From assembly GCF_905475465.1 (NCBI RefSeq), contig NC_062252.1, positions 7,130,001-7,194,000 on the forward strand: DNA of 64,000 bases, read 5' to 3'. The notes below the pieces were generated by a model that was given only the letters and a program-made list of their open reading frames with translations, was not told the DNA's origin and ran no database searches. The stretch is from Pieris napi (taxonomy: Eukaryota; Arthropoda; Insecta; Lepidoptera; Pieridae). The position numbers were made by a program, and so were the translations under genes. Of this stretch, positions 48,601-60,170 are shown piece by piece. How positions within the stretch are numbered: the first letter of the stretch is position 1; each line of letters opens with the position of its first letter.

Positions 48601-51471
48601 GTCACTGCTTGTCTTAGGTATTAAGTTTGGTACATAATTTAAATTAATTACCAAACGAGCTGCGTTATTTAGCTGGTAATCAAATCCTCGTTTGATAACA
48701 CGATGATATTTATACATGTTTATGTTTAGACAAGCCTTCCCGAATACAAACTCTGAAATTTGCATAATTTTATTCAATCCTACTTTTCGCAGTATTATTG
48801 AATTTTAGAATGAAGGAAACATTTTTCCAGTTATATACTTTGTCATTTTCAAGCGCAGTGGGTCAATAGTTTTTTGTTTGAACAGCGCCGACCTAGTTAT
48901 AATGAAAGCACGTCCTATAAAATTATATTTTATTGTCGTTTTTATACAACCGTCCGGTTTTTCATTCGGATATTTAAGCACTCCTAACCCCGTAAGCTAT
49001 ACTGTTAACAATGAAATCGTTACCATTTTGTCTTTACATAAAAATATCTACTTATTAAAGCCTGTATGACTTCATTTCTTTGATTTTCATTATTTCAGAT
49101 TTTTGTTTTTATGTTACAGGAGGCAGATACCACCGCCCATAGACACTCGCACTGCCAGAAGGCCTGCAAGCGCGCTGCCGGTCTTTTAAGAATTGGTACG
49201 CTCTTTTCTTGAAGGACCCTAAGTCGAATTGGTTCGGAAGTACTTGCTCTATAGAGAACGAATTCTAATATTAGTATCTTAGATGTTTTACCTAAAATGC
49301 CTAAGGGAAAATTTCATGTCGGCAACTACGTAGTATGTATAAAAGCCAGAGATAGTATGAATAAACATCATAGAATCATTTTTGGTAAGTCCACTAGACA
49401 CACTAGAATTGCAGCTTTAAAAAATCTTCCACAGTACAAAGTTTGATATAATTTTTACCGCATAAAATCATAAACTTATTTCTAGGAAAACGACTCGTAC
49501 ATACATCGCGCGGTTAGTATTTCATGACACAAAGCATGTAATTAAGAACCCGCTATAAATTTCAGAATTTCAAATAAATAAATCGTAATTTATTTAAGTA
49601 AAGTTGGTAGGTTTTCCTTTTTCATATTTCTATGTTGTGTACGCCCCAGTTAAAGACAATACATTTCTCATTGAAACTTTAATATGGACCGTTCGAAGAC
49701 AAAGACTTTCTTCACTGTCACTGTCACTACGCAACGGTATAGATTATATAGCTGTTATATATGTTAACGTAAAATTGTAAAAACCGTTAGATTGTAATCT
49801 ATCGGTTATCGGTTATCGGTATTCGGTAGATTGTACTACACTAACTTAGTTATCATTCAAACTTCTTTGGTCAATTACAGATTAATTTTACTTCCCAACA
49901 ATTTCATATAACTACCGAATAATAATACGTTAAATTGCAAGCAGTATGTTGAGTTGACAATCTTTCGACAGTTTACAATCTCGCGAGATAGATTACAATC
50001 TAACGGTTTTTACAATTTTACGGTGACATATACATCGTTCTTCATAATGTAGAATTTAGTAAAGGTATTAGCGGAGATTTTCTTTTTATTATTGTGTGAA
50101 ACTTTAATGACGTAATTTTGAGTAAAACATAATAGAACTTATTACCAGTAGTATATTGGAAGATTTAAGGGGTGTCCACCCAATCCAATAAAACAGTATT
50201 TTGGCTCTAAGAATAATAATAAAAGTGTTCAAACTTAAACTAAAAAAAAAAATTATCAATATATTATTTGTGATAATGGATTATAAATTCAACTCGGAAC
50301 GTACTTCTTTGACGGCTTCGGCTGGACGCACTTCAGCTCCATCTCCTTATTAGCATTGTTATGCTTCTCAGCAATTGCGATATCGCTACCCTGCTGGCGG
50401 TGCTGTCCCACGGGTAACGTTGCCATATTATCCACCGACTCAAGTTCCACAGTCGCCACTTTCACTTCAGCCTCGGTTGGCTGGTGCTTATCTTTACCCA
50501 TCGCGGTGTGAAACGAACACTTCACAATATTACGGGCATCTTAAGAGTCTTTGGGATTAAGGACAGGGTAAGGGTGGGATTCGCGAAGAGCTCCTTTAAT
50601 ATAAAAAGGCTCCGGAAGCGAAAAGGTGCGGCTCCAGCTCGGTACCCGCGGCTCGAGTGTGGCGAGAGTTGCGCAGTAATGGATGCTGCGCGCATAAGGA
50701 CTTCGTAGGGGCGACAATCGCACCCCTCCGATTAAATTGTACTCTTAATATAGAGGGTCGGTATTTTATGATTTTAAAGAGGGGCAGTTATTATGAGGGA
50801 CAAACGCCATTAGACACAAAATGCCCACATCTAATTTATGCAATCAAAACTTAATAGTATCTATAAAAAGCGTGTCCTCTTTTACAAGTGTAAAGTCACC
50901 GCTTAGGTAATTATAATTATATTATAATGCTAAAACTGAGTTGTTTAAATAAAGCCCAATTGGATTTCAAATTTAAGCTTTTGACAGCCCTAGCTTGGCG
51001 GCAAGCGGTCGATAGAGGCGCGTCTCTCCCGGTAAACTTTGGGAGGCTGCGCGAGCGACCCACTGACCCGGCCTCAACTGAATACTCCTAACAAAACGCC
51101 TCCATTACTGAAGTACTACTCCATGTCTACGTTGCAACCCTAATTATTCATATTAGAATGCAAACGCACGTGTGTCATAAGACGTCGGACAAGTAAAAAG
51201 GCATTTAATGGTCTCAAAGGATGAAAGGCGACGCGCATGCTCGCTCCTGATTGAATAGGAACTGTGGGAGGGGTCGGCGAACTCCAATACAAACACAACA
51301 CAATAGCACTATTTCGAATTGGCACATTATGTGAATTTGTTAACATTATTTGTTACGATATATTACTCGATCCTTATTATAGAACGTGGAATTAACATAC
51401 TACGGTATTTGTTAACAATATTACTATTTATATTTCGTAATCTACAAATAAATAAAAATTAATTACCAATA

Positions 51472-51502
<31 letters not shown>

Positions 51503-54500
51503 CAATTCACACCAATTGACCGAGTCCCATGCTAAGCTGGTGAAGCTTGTGTTATGGGTACTAGGCAACGGATATACATACATATTATAGATAGATAGAC
51601 ATATAAATACATATTTAAACACCCAAGACCTAAGCACAACACCAAATGCTCATCACATCGATGTTCGTCTCAGCCGGGGATCGAACCCGGGACCCATGGA
51701 TTCGCAGTCAGGGGTACTAACCACTAGACCAATGAGTCGTCGATATTAATATGATGAATATTAATCTAATGTAAAACCATAAGTCTTAATGCACACGTTT
51801 CTTTATTTATTTGTTGTGTTTTATTTGTTAAATTACTTCTATTTATCAAATAAAACACAAATACTTACCACACACACGTGCATTGTTGTTGTTCCTAGTG
51901 TACTTTTATATTGATATATTTTACAATCTACTACTTTACTCTCCTCTACTCTACTCTCAACTGTCATGCTGACAATATGTTTTAGAACTTATAAATAAAT
52001 TGTGTCATCTTTGTGTTGTGTAACTGTTAATAGTCGGTGCAAAGATATTAATTATTACCTAATTTAATTATTATTAGAATTATATTTAGTTTTATTAATT
52101 GTTAATTAATATTTCGGTCTAAAGAAACTTAAAGATTATATAACCATAATCTTATTCTTACAACACAGAAGAAGTCAGGCAATACAAGCATTACAATATG
52201 GGTCAAAAAGACGCTAAGTTCTATTTAGTCTAATTAGCAATGCCTATAAGTTATGTCTTGCTAAAATCGTCGCCCCTACTCGAATCTTACGACATCTGTT
52301 ATCCTCTATTAGACCTAGTATGTTATTATTGCATAATATAACCAAGGAGGGTAGACACCGCTATAGTGCAACAAGTTTAAATCAGGTCGTCTAACGATCA
52401 TATTTAATATTACATATGTATGAAAAGGCTGAGAAATGTTTTCGAATTCAAATCGGCCGCGGCGTATAGGAACTGACATACAATATGTTATTAAAGTCAC
52501 CGAAGAACCTTATAGATAATTCCCCTACAAGTTTAATTACCAATCTAAGCTTTATCTTGGTCTGGCGAAGTTAATCTTTCAGGGCCGGGTCGTGACTTCT
52601 CAGTTAAATGAATAACTAATCCCCTTATTCTTAAAAACAAAATAGGTTTCATTACTCGTTATAATACTTTAATGTACCTTTTTATCCAACTGTATTTACG
52701 CTGTGATAGAAAAAGAGAACATTAGTAAAAACGGTGCATTTAAACTGATTTATTTTGTATCGAAATAGACTGGTATAGCTGCCTATTAGAATTCAGGATT
52801 GCATACAAAATGTTTCATGCATATGTTTTATCTATACTTACAGAATTATTGTTTGCGGAAATTCAGTCGAACAAAGGAAGGGTATTTAATAAGTCCATAT
52901 ACGTTCACAAAAACATAAATATTTTTTAGTCAACGGAAAAGGACAACTGCCGAAATAGACATGGGGAGAAATTGGTTTTGCAAAAAATTAATCTCGAATT
53001 GTTTAGGATAAACACTTCTTGTATCGCAATCAAGGTTTATAATAATTAATTTACCGAAAACATTCAACGATCTTCCTACTAGGAAAATCGACTAAATGCT
53101 ACTTTTGGAAACAGAATATTATTCTATTAATTGAGGGAAACATTTTACTTAATATATATTAATAGTGTCTTGTTGTAGTGATAAAATAATATAAAAACTG
53201 ACTATGATGATATGATTATATGATAATGTAATATTAAACTACTATGTAAAATTCTACCTTTTAATTTATTATTATAAAATTATAACGCGTAACGCGTTAA
53301 GTCTTGATGCAACAATGATAATAATCTAAGGTAACATTGCATTCAACAAGTGTTGCGTAATGTAATTAATCCCAATGGTAATTCTATAATAGCATGCTAT
53401 TAAAAGTAATTTTCTACGATATAATAGAGACTTTAAAAAATCACGTGAGATCTACTTGTGTTTTGCTGTTTCTTATTCATTTTACTTTTGTGAACTTCAG
53501 TTGTGCTCATTGTGGTCTAATAAATTAATGATTCATTAAATACATTTACATTAAATATATAAAGGAACGGTGCGATCCGACTTTGGTATAGGCCGATAAC
53601 CGATTTAGGTATAGTGAAGTCACAGAACACAGTACATGTGACCGAACATGAACATAGTACATGTTTGATCTATAGAATCTGTGGATCTAATGGAATACAT
53701 TTTTCGGTTTAGTAGGCACGGCATATACAATATCAATGCCAGACATTTAATCCTATGTCCTATTGTGGTAAAGACAATAAAAATCTTAACCATTCAGAAT
53801 TGAATAGAAAATATGAGAAAGTCAAAAGGTAAAAATTTTAAATCCTATCTATTGTCCTATACGATTTTAACAATTACATAGCGAATTAAATAAGCATAAA
53901 TAAAATTAAATAAGAATCGTTACAGGATAAATAAAAAAAACGTTTTTCAGTATACTTTTAAGTACCATCAACAAAGAAAAATGGACTAAGGATGTAATTG
54001 AGTGGTATCCGAGGAACGGAAAAGAAAACGAGGAAGTCTAATTAAAAGATGGGAGGATCTACCAAAAGGATGGAGAAGGTCTGCCAAGGATAGAGAGACG
54101 TGGAAACGATTGGGGGAGGCCTATGTCGACAGACAACCTGACCAAAGTGGTTGCTAATAAATTATTATTTTCGCTATATAAATTAGATTTAAGAATACTA
54201 CTATATAATATACTAGCTGATCCGGCAAACGTCGTTTTGCCATGTTTATCATTTATAATAAAAAATAGGGGTTGATCGTAGAGGGGTGAAAATTAGGGGT
54301 TGTGTGTATATTTTAATGCTGTATCATAAAAAAATATTTTATTTTATCTAAGAATTAAAAAAAAATAGGGATGGACTATCCTTTAACATTTAGGGGGATG
54401 AAAAATAGATGTTGTCCGATTCTCAGACATACCCAATATGCACACAAAATTTCGTGAGAATCGGTCAAGCCGTTTCGGAGGAGTTTAACCACAAACACCG

Positions 54501-57500
54501 CGACACGAGAATTTTATATATTAGTTTAAAATTGTCAACGAATAAAGGGCTTTTATTATTATTAAGTACCATCAATAAATGGCCACTATGGCCTAAAAGT
54601 TTGATGCAGCATCCGAACAATTTAATGTCCACTGGAAACGCTTTGATTGTGGCTTCCTGTCCTTTTTTAAATTACTCTTTGTTGGGTCATGGCTGTGATA
54701 ATTTGTCCCCTATGGATTAATATGTCAATATCAGCTAACATGAAAGTGTCAATAAGAACGATAAGAGGGAAACATCGTTGAGTGTGCTTCGTTTTAGAAC
54801 GACTTAAGTCAATGGCTCTTACAAAGGTAATGTTGTGTATTCTTTAAGAATCCAGTGAACCTTTGATTTGGACTTCAGATTTCTGTATCGTGAATATACG
54901 ATTTTAAAAAAATGGTGACTTTCAGCAACATAATACTGGAAACAGAACTAATTTAAGCGTACGACCATCCAGGCTCCAGAAGATAAACCACTCCGTATAT
55001 GGAAATTGTATTCGATTTTACAACAAACTCCCAAGCGAAATTAGAGATTTATCACTGAATAAACTCAAAGCTATCCTAAAGTAAATAAATCAATAAAGCT
55101 TTTTATAAATTTAACGAATATTTAAATGATCCTAATCCTTGGGATTGATTTGCTCCAGTTCAAACAATGAGACTCAAAACTTAGCGATTAAAATGAGTGG
55201 CGGAGGGTTTCTTACCAGTTCTTGCCCCTTGACTTGCGAACTGGTAGTAAATTTAAATTTGGAAATAAAGTTATTTTGAGTTTGAGTTTGATCATTTAGC
55301 TTTCTTAATATAGGTATAGGTTCTTAGTATAGGATAGCCTTCTGGCCGTGACAGACGCCGTCGACGTTTTTGGGTCTAAGGCATGTCAGTTTCCTCACGA
55401 TGGTTTCCTTCACGGTACGCTAGATCCATGACATAAAGTAAGTCGAGTTTTTAAATGTACCTGGAGAGTCAATATCTCTTTAGGTATTTTAAACTAAAAT
55501 TCCGAAATTGTATCAAATCCAATTGTTAAGATTCTTGGATATAATAACTCAATAAAGTTTCATACCAAAATCCCTCTTAAAAGTGTTGATTGAATTTTTT
55601 GTAAATTATAGCCTATCTGAGCAATAGCAAATTCTAAAATACATACAATTACGCTTTTGCAGTAATAGTACAATTGTATGACTAGGGTATTGTATGAGAA
55701 TAACTTTTCTAATCAACTAGCAGACCGGCCAAGCGTTGCTGTGGCTAAGGTTTTTGTTATATTACATAGTAGCAAACTATTCAAGAGAAACGGTAGGAGA
55801 ACACCAGTCACGGGGACCACCATGCTGTTTTGGTGGTTATGCCATTAAATTGTAGCTTATGTGAAACGTTGGTACTTTCAACACAGCGCCATCTATTAGA
55901 ATTGTGTGAAATTATTAAAAAATAATTTGCAATAACATAATATTGCGGGTATAAATTAAGATGTAAGCTATCCTATCTTTTAAGTTGGATCAAACTACAA
56001 ACGGTGTTCAAATTTGATTAATATCGGTTTGGTAGTTTAGGAGTCCATAGCGGACAAACAACGTGACACGTAATTTATATATATTAAGATTTGTACTCGC
56101 TTCAGGGTAGCCTATTTATTGTGCTCGCTTAGCGACGTACGTTTACGTACTACATTTAATTAGTTATACAAATGTACTTTATATTTAGATAATGATATTA
56201 ATATTTCCGTATCGAGTCTACATAGCAATAACATTATTGGTAATTGTCTCAAAATATACCAATTAAATTTTATCAATTGTAAATACACCTTAATATTTAT
56301 AAAATAATATTAAAAAAACGTATGGCACTCGGGGACTGCAGCTATTGCATAATTTTTCTTTTCAACTTATGCAATTATAATTATTTATTTATGCAGTATT
56401 TTTTTTCTTTGATATTAATGCAAGTTTTTTCTTTGATAAATTAATTCAATCTACCAGACTCAGACTAACTCGCCTATATAGTCTGTCTCACTCTAAGGCG
56501 CACCGGCTGCACCGATCTCGTCAGAGAGATGTGAATACGCAGTATGCGTTCTGTCCTGCTCTAACGCGTAAGGTTTTTTTCGTTACGGAATTTCTGGATT
56601 CGGTCTCCACGCTCGAGGCCCGCGATAGCAATAGCTCAAAAATGTCATCCGAATCTACTATTGACAAGATTGTTATTTTACAGTTCTTTTAAATTAATTA
56701 AGAAATATTCACACAAGTGGAACACATGTTCATGAGCATGTAAGTAGCTTAGGGATAAAAATTCATGGTATAGCTGTGAAAATAACTTAAATAAAAGACT
56801 TACTTGGCATTTTTAGGTCTTGTATTGGGCTGGCAGCAGGCTCTATACCGTAGTATTGCCTCGGTGGGTGTCAGGGCATCAGTTTCATCCGCCGGCACCT
56901 CACACTCGTCAGTGACGAGTGGAGCGCGTGCCGGCGAAGTATGTGATCCGTACCCGTCGGAATTCAGCTAAAAACAATTGAAAATCAATTATTTTTTAAA
57001 TTGGGATGAGTTTTCTATATTGGAGAGATAGTAACAATTTTTTTTACGCCAGAAAGGAAACTTCGTCGTGAAAAGTTCTAACTTGGCTTTTAGATAATCT
57101 TTTAGTTTTTTTTTTACGAAATGCAATTGTTATTAATTCACTGCAGTTAATATACTCAACTCGTTTGTTCGGTAGATTATTTTTAAGAAGATAATCACGA
57201 AATATTTGTTTTCCCGTTATCGCACCCAAGACTAGCTATATGTATCCGTTTACCACTGAGCTATGGTGGCAGTATCTGCTTCCATGTATTTAAAAATACA
57301 CCCACATCAAACAACAAAGAATACCAAAGCAACAAACTACGTTTACGCGAAAGAAAATCTAAAGTCGTAAGATCGTTTATTATTAACAAATACATTATTA
57401 AAGTGCTAGGCAACGCGTGCAATATTTTGTTCTATATCATGCCTCTACAAATAACAATAATGAATGATGAATTAACGAAACAGTCAATTAAATTACTTAT

Positions 57501-57997
57501 CGTGTTGTGTTCAAAGAAATATTTATTTAAATATTATTTACCAAATTTAGTACTAATTAAACTTAAATTAATAATAAAACTATATATATTGACTAACTTA
57601 CCCTATTCAACGCCCAATAATGTACAATAATAATGCGTTTTAGTTTTAATTTACATGTTCTACTTAGGTACGTCATTAAACTTCTGATCAAGACATAGTT
57701 AGCAATGTCTATCTAGTAAAATATTTGTATATATATTGTCATAATAATAATAATATATATTGTAATATAGAATAATTTATATAAATTGTAAAAAAAAATG
57801 AATGATGATGTAGATGATCTTACTTTGACGATGGTGCCGACCTGGGTGTCTGGTGGGGGTGGGGCGTGATCCACTTGATCACGGGATTGATCTTTGTCAC
57901 GTTCGATTCCGTCAGCTGGTGCGCCAAGCAGCCGCTCCTTCATCTCGTGGATGTAGGGGCAACGCTGCATCGCGATGTAGAATTCGCGGACGCGCAC
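42529..57997 (-). CDS. Otop: Otopetrin-family proton channel (15 exons, 5' end not reached)
   Basis: I reconstruct 15 minus-strand exons, listed separately, joined by GT/AG introns with every phase consistent: 2814 nt, 937 residues plus stop. Otopetrins are multi-pass plasma-membrane proton channels with 12 membrane spans; insect members act in acid sensing. Family-typical sequence is visible throughout: TSLFIISSFIYAKLLVVVCI and FFTYLYGMSILFLLYVFCFL (first two spans), HGSFFLRIGAIAFGLGTMIY, NPVLQMVFTFMQMYFIFMNS, RFGLMHVVATNICVWIRTLV, FLLICNVTMWLIYTVEAQKV, and the C-terminus FYGFVAWSLVQRFTLPLCIF ending HSAVTLAEIWKTSYKARLE. The first exon found has no good ATG, so more 5' exons are expected to the right, or the alternative exon at 50305-50501 supplies the start. 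AATAAA motifs on the minus strand lie about 330 bases past the stop (near 42195). Confidence 0.95.
42765..43140. mobile_element. ~375-bp interspersed repeat, copy 2
   Basis: Collinear with 5760-6135. It sits in otopetrin intron 14 of unit 3 only; unit 2 keeps a continuous equivalent at about 35415, so this copy inserted after the units separated. Confidence 0.65.
43438..43605 (-). CDS. Otop: Otopetrin exon 14
   Basis: 56 codons, phase 0 at both ends, donor GTAAGT. VILQLLFIADVSRRRVHLPE and the following membrane span. Confidence 0.95.
44076..44313 (-). CDS. Otop: Otopetrin exon 13
   Basis: Encodes GSKMKWSADPPSYTEPIHRV, then a membrane span, FGLFTYAVFSVIAGGMGAF. The ATG upstream at 44336 is intronic. 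Confidence 0.95.
44598..44882 (-). CDS. Otop: Otopetrin exon 12
   Basis: Charged cytoplasmic start (ANDEDLERRLEAVLSRRAAA), then two spans: FCGLLFLVASLICLILFFVL and DVSHCALMVLSILAILIGFI. Confidence 0.95.
45259..45475 (-). CDS. Otop: Otopetrin exon 11
   Basis: 72 codons: RNPIMGTIVSDSAPYLYPFI and span EYSLIGAAVIYVMWKHIG. Donor GTATGT. Confidence 0.95.
45746..46105 (-). CDS. Otop: Otopetrin exon 10 (large non-membrane loop)
   Basis: 360 nt. Glycine run after SYYFGGGGGF, then a hydrophilic region with TYASITPGTKPTQTETAMLE. No membrane span; probably an extended loop specific to the insect protein. Acceptor TTTTCAG is intact here but lost in units 1 and 2. Confidence 0.92.
46198..46359 (-). CDS. 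Otop: Otopetrin exon 9 (threonine/alanine-rich)
   Basis: Encodes RKQTLRHAGRVLGAV then a Thr/Ala/Ser-rich stretch ending TASTPTTTLTT, mucin-like and possibly O-glycosylated if extracellular. This is the most 5' exon copied into the duplicate units. Confidence 0.92.
46452..46617 (-). CDS. Otop: Otopetrin exon 8
   Basis: 55 codons plus one base: LNIHRFKVIARFGLMHVVAT, NICVWIRTLVLESLKEITDY. Single copy in the window. Confidence 0.95.
46695..46855 (-). CDS. Otop: Otopetrin exon 7
   Basis: AFGLGTMIYNGLEFGTFFEL and the span VLQMVFTFMQMYFIFMNS. Donor GTAAGT. Confidence 0.95.
47041..47155 (-). CDS. Otop: Otopetrin exon 6
   Basis: QQDVVELEAGPVARPVRRRK, a basic linker, then SHGSFFLRIGAI entering the third span. 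Confidence 0.93.
47543..47620 (-). CDS. Otop: Otopetrin exon 5 (78 nt)
   Basis: 26 codons in phase 0 (EVYPRKMRDKVRQQEIQMAL). Acceptor TTGGGCAG, donor GTGAGG. Could be skipped without shifting the frame. Confidence 0.88.
47843..48042 (-). CDS. Otop: Otopetrin exon 4 (lysine-rich cytoplasmic loop)
   Basis: 67 codons, strongly lysine-rich after SSCCNGSPPKPKPPP: KEKKPKKEKEKKTKETKDGK and onward. Probably a disordered basic loop between the second and third spans. Confidence 0.92.
48267..48451 (-). CDS. Otop: Otopetrin exon 3 (first two membrane spans)
   Basis: 185 nt. Acceptor TTATTCCAG. It starts with the base completing a lysine codon, whichever first exon is used upstream. Confidence 0.95.
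48460..49110. other. Otopetrin intron 2, part without features
   Basis: AT-rich; ORFs at 48574-48777 and 48878-49069 match nothing I know. Confidence 0.4.
49115..49240 (-). mobile_element. LINE reverse-transcriptase tail fragment
   Basis: Minus-strand copy of the FKKRAYQFLK repeat, in otopetrin intron 2. Confidence 0.6.
49762..50028. mobile_element. 267-bp MITE with 4-bp target duplication, copy 2
   Basis: Same termini as 15125-15384. TATA lies at 49758-49761 and 50029-50032. It is 7 bases longer than copy 1, explained by one extra tandem ATCGGTT unit near the left end. Confidence 0.88.
50305..50501 (-). CDS. Otop: Alternative first exon of otopetrin (short isoform)
   Basis: ATG at 50499-50501 begins MGKDKHQPTEAEVKVATVEL; 65 codons plus AA, then a strong donor GTACGT. 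The two leftover bases match exactly those left by exon 2 (56804), so splicing to exon 3 gives PKPSKKTSLFII and an 890-residue channel. The hydrophilic, charged content fits a cytoplasmic otopetrin N-terminus. GC-rich sequence upstream (50590-50720 and 50990-51130) could be a promoter. The alternative is that the ORF ends at its own TGA (50289) as an unrelated small gene; the phase match makes splicing more likely. Inference only. Confidence 0.75.
51472..51745 (-). mobile_element. tRNA-derived SINE with poly-A tail
   Basis: Minus strand: A box TGGTCTAGTGG, B box GGTTCGATCCC near 51745-51670, then the body, ending in a run of about 26 A (T on plus, 51472-51497). It looks relatively young, with a different body from the 8337 family. 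Confidence 0.85.
51750..54015. other. Otopetrin intron 2, no feature seen
   Basis: AT-rich, non-coding as far as I can see. Confidence 0.4.
54020..54157 (+). mobile_element. LINE (RTE-like) C-terminal tail fragment
   Basis: Reads KRKRGSLIKRWEDLPKGWRR, then AKDRETWKRLGEAYVDRQPD and a stop. This resembles the conserved GRP..RW.DD and WK.LGEAY tail of RTE-type or related non-LTR retrotransposons. The preceding bases continue the match after a frame change (KWTKDVIEWYPRNG). Confidence 0.7.
54213..54524 (-). mobile_element. Helitron-like element, family B, copy 3
   Basis: Hairpin plus GATCAGCTAG end at 54213; the 5' TC has mutated to AC near 54524. The ORF at 54409-54720 across it is incidental. 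Confidence 0.72.
54947..55290 (+). mobile_element. LINE 3' end: reverse transcriptase tail and UTR
   Basis: 54947-55084 reads TNLSVRPSRLQKINHSVYGN, then RFYNKLPSEIRDLSLNKLKA and a stop, a CR1/Jockey-type C-terminus. The UTR follows with GAGTGGCGGAGGGTTTCTTA and ends in tandem TTTGAGTTTGAG. Confidence 0.75.
55333..55430 (-). mobile_element. SINE fragment
   Basis: About 100 bases matching the body of the 8337-8624 SINE (GACGCCGTCGAC, TTTTTGGGTCTAAGGCATGT). Head missing. Confidence 0.55.
55717..56089 (-). mobile_element. Helitron-like element, family A, copy 3
   Basis: Full-length: TCTTAATATATATAAATTAC to GGCCGGTCTGCTAG on the minus strand, A and T junctions, in otopetrin intron 2. Confidence 0.75.
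56804..56967 (-). CDS. Otop: Otopetrin exon 2 (long isoform N-terminus)
   Basis: Acceptor TTTTTAG, donor GTAAGT; 54 codons plus two bases. LNSDGYGSHTSPARAPLVTD, then acidic, then ILRYRACCQPNTRPKNAK into exon 3. Cytoplasmic. Confidence 0.88.
57824..57997 (-). CDS. Otop: Otopetrin exon 1 as found (long isoform, internal exon)
   Basis: 58 codons in phase 0: VRVREFYIAMQRCPYIHEMK, ERLLGAPADGIERDKDQSRD, then PPPP. Acceptor AATACAG with a weak pyrimidine tract, donor GTAAGA. No convincing start codon, so at least one more upstream exon is expected to the right. Confidence 0.8.
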
Positions 57998-59452
57998 CTG
58001 TATTCAATTAAAATTCGATTAAAACAAGGCACTCTTTGCACTAAAATCCATTTTTGTATGTTATGTTTGGTTATATACAGCTTATTTATAAAACAATCTG
58101 CTATTCAAGCTTGAGTGTTTTTTAGTAGTTAGGTAGCGATTCCAATAAGGAATTAATTATACAAAACGTTTTAAGCAATTATTGTAAATCAGTATCGGTT
58201 TCAAAAAAGTTCGCGGAGTTAAAAGAATTCTTCACTACAGAGTCACTTTCTTAATGGTTCGTATTATTTATTACATGATACTAGCCTGAACAACTCTCTG
58301 TTGGCTATTCTTTTAAAAATAACACGAAAAACGATATAATAAAAAGTGATTGGCGCCAAAGCCGCAAAATGGGCGCCACAGATAAATCGAAATTGGAACA
58401 TGCCATAGAGTATAAAAGAACTGCGAACTAGCAAAAAATAAAAATGAATACTCTTTGGTGATACCTACTTCGTGTTCTTTTGACCTTTGACGCTTATTGA
58501 ACATTAATTTGACTGAGCAATAGTTTCTTTTAGGATTAAAAACCTTAATAAACTTTGATATACATACATACTTATTCTAGTCAACTTATTTGAATGTTAC
58601 ATGGGCTAAGCATGATTATTTTTATGAATACCACAGAATGTATATCAAATAATTACACTGCGAATAATATAGTGTTATTGGCAGACGTTATCCTATAGCC
58701 AGGGCATTGCACTGCCAAACTAGTTCCGTAAGTCTGAAGATAATAAACACGGGCGAATACCGTGAAATATCTAGGTTTCATTTGAATTCTAATTAAGTTT
58801 TTGCCTACCAGAATTTGTTATTGTTTTAAATTTTAACGACGTTTCAGGCGATAAATATTATAAAAGTATATATAAATGTTTAATGGGTATGTTATTATTA
58901 CTTGCTAGACAGTTTGGTATGAAAACCCGGAATGATTGCTTAAAAAGGAGGATATATTTTTTATTTAATAATGTTAAAAAAATAGAATAAGTTAACATTA
59001 AACTACATACATATATATAAAAGTTAAAAACTAATAATCGTGACTGTTAAAATAAAAAACTATATCATTCTCTCTCTCGCTCTAGTATTTATTCAAAGTT
59101 AACATTCATCAATCTATATTTATTTTAGGGCCATATATTATTTTTATTGGGAATTTTCCAAAAGTAGGATCCTCGACAGTGGGAATATATTTACTAAGAT
59201 GAAGTGTTAAAGTGACAAATGACAGATTACATATCAGTCACCATGCCAATTAAAAATATTTTAAAATACACCAGTGCAAACTAGCGAGCTACCAAAATTA
59301 CATCGCACAGCTCGCATTTCCATCGCTACGGTACGAATAACAATTTTCATCGTGTACATACTACAGAGAAACACTAGAAAATACTTTATGATGAAAACAT
59401 TCTATGACAGGTCAACATTTTTGTAAATTCACCGGTGGTATACAAAGCTAAA
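57998..59452. other. Upstream flank or intron of otopetrin, no feature seen
   Basis: No exon with good splice sites and no initiating ATG that would join exon 1 in phase was found. Confidence 0.4.
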
Positions 59453-59830
59453 TCTTTAATATATATAAATTACGTGTCACGTTGTTTGTCCGCTATGGAC
59501 TCCTAAACTACTGAACCGATTTCAATCAAATTTGCACACCGTGTGCGGTTTGATCTAACTTAAAAGATACGATAGCTTACATCTCAATTTATACCCGCAA
59601 TATTATTTTATTGCAAATTATTTGTTAATTATTTGATAGTCACAATTCTAACAGATGGCGCTGTGTTGAAAGTACCAACGTTTCACATAAGCTACAATTT
59701 AATGGCATTACCACCAAAAAAGCATGATGGTCCCCATGACTGGTGATCTCCTACCGTTTCCCTTGAATAGTTTACTACTATGTAATATAACAAAAACCTT
59801 AGCCACAGCAAGGCTTGGCCGGTCTGCTAA
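59453..59830 (+). mobile_element. Helitron-like element, family A, copy 4
   Basis: Starts TCTTTAATATATATAAATTA after A and ends GGCCGGTCTGCTAA then T (CTAA still fits the CTRR rule). Confidence 0.75.
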
Positions 59831-60084
59831 TGTATACTAAAAAGAACAGTCTGAATACATTTCATGGCATTCACTAAGAACGAGGTTGATTAAAAACAGT
59901 ACATTTCTAATTCTACTACAGTACATGTCCCGTCGAGGCTGTAGACTGTTTTTGTTATACGTTTCTATTATGTTAGAAAATACCAGGACAGTTCCATCCG
60001 CTTGCATGTGGGTGGCATACTATACTATAAATGGTATAATTGCTTCTAACACCTAAGCGATTCCTTCACGCGCCCTTTTTTTAG

Positions 60085-60170
60085 AACAAGATGCAAACGG
60101 GCAGGAGGCTTATCTCATTTTAAGTGATACCCATGGACAAAGCAAGTGCGTTGCCTGCTTTTAAAGAATA
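60085..60170 (-). mobile_element. LINE tail fragment
   Basis: Short minus-strand copy of the same repeat as 29812-29990, including the GGGCAGGAGGC region. Confidence 0.5.

Noticed and set aside
50289..50525. Stand-alone small gene reading through to TGA at 50289
   Set aside because: The strong donor at 50303-50304 and exact phase match to otopetrin exon 3 favour an alternative first exon; kept as the main competing reading.
51670..51745. tRNA gene candidate (A and B boxes)
   Set aside because: The boxes head a SINE with body and poly-A tail; not a free tRNA gene.
57230..57275. tRNA-like string TACCACTGAGCTATGGTGGC
   Set aside because: Too short, with no paired arms that I can complete; at most a SINE remnant.
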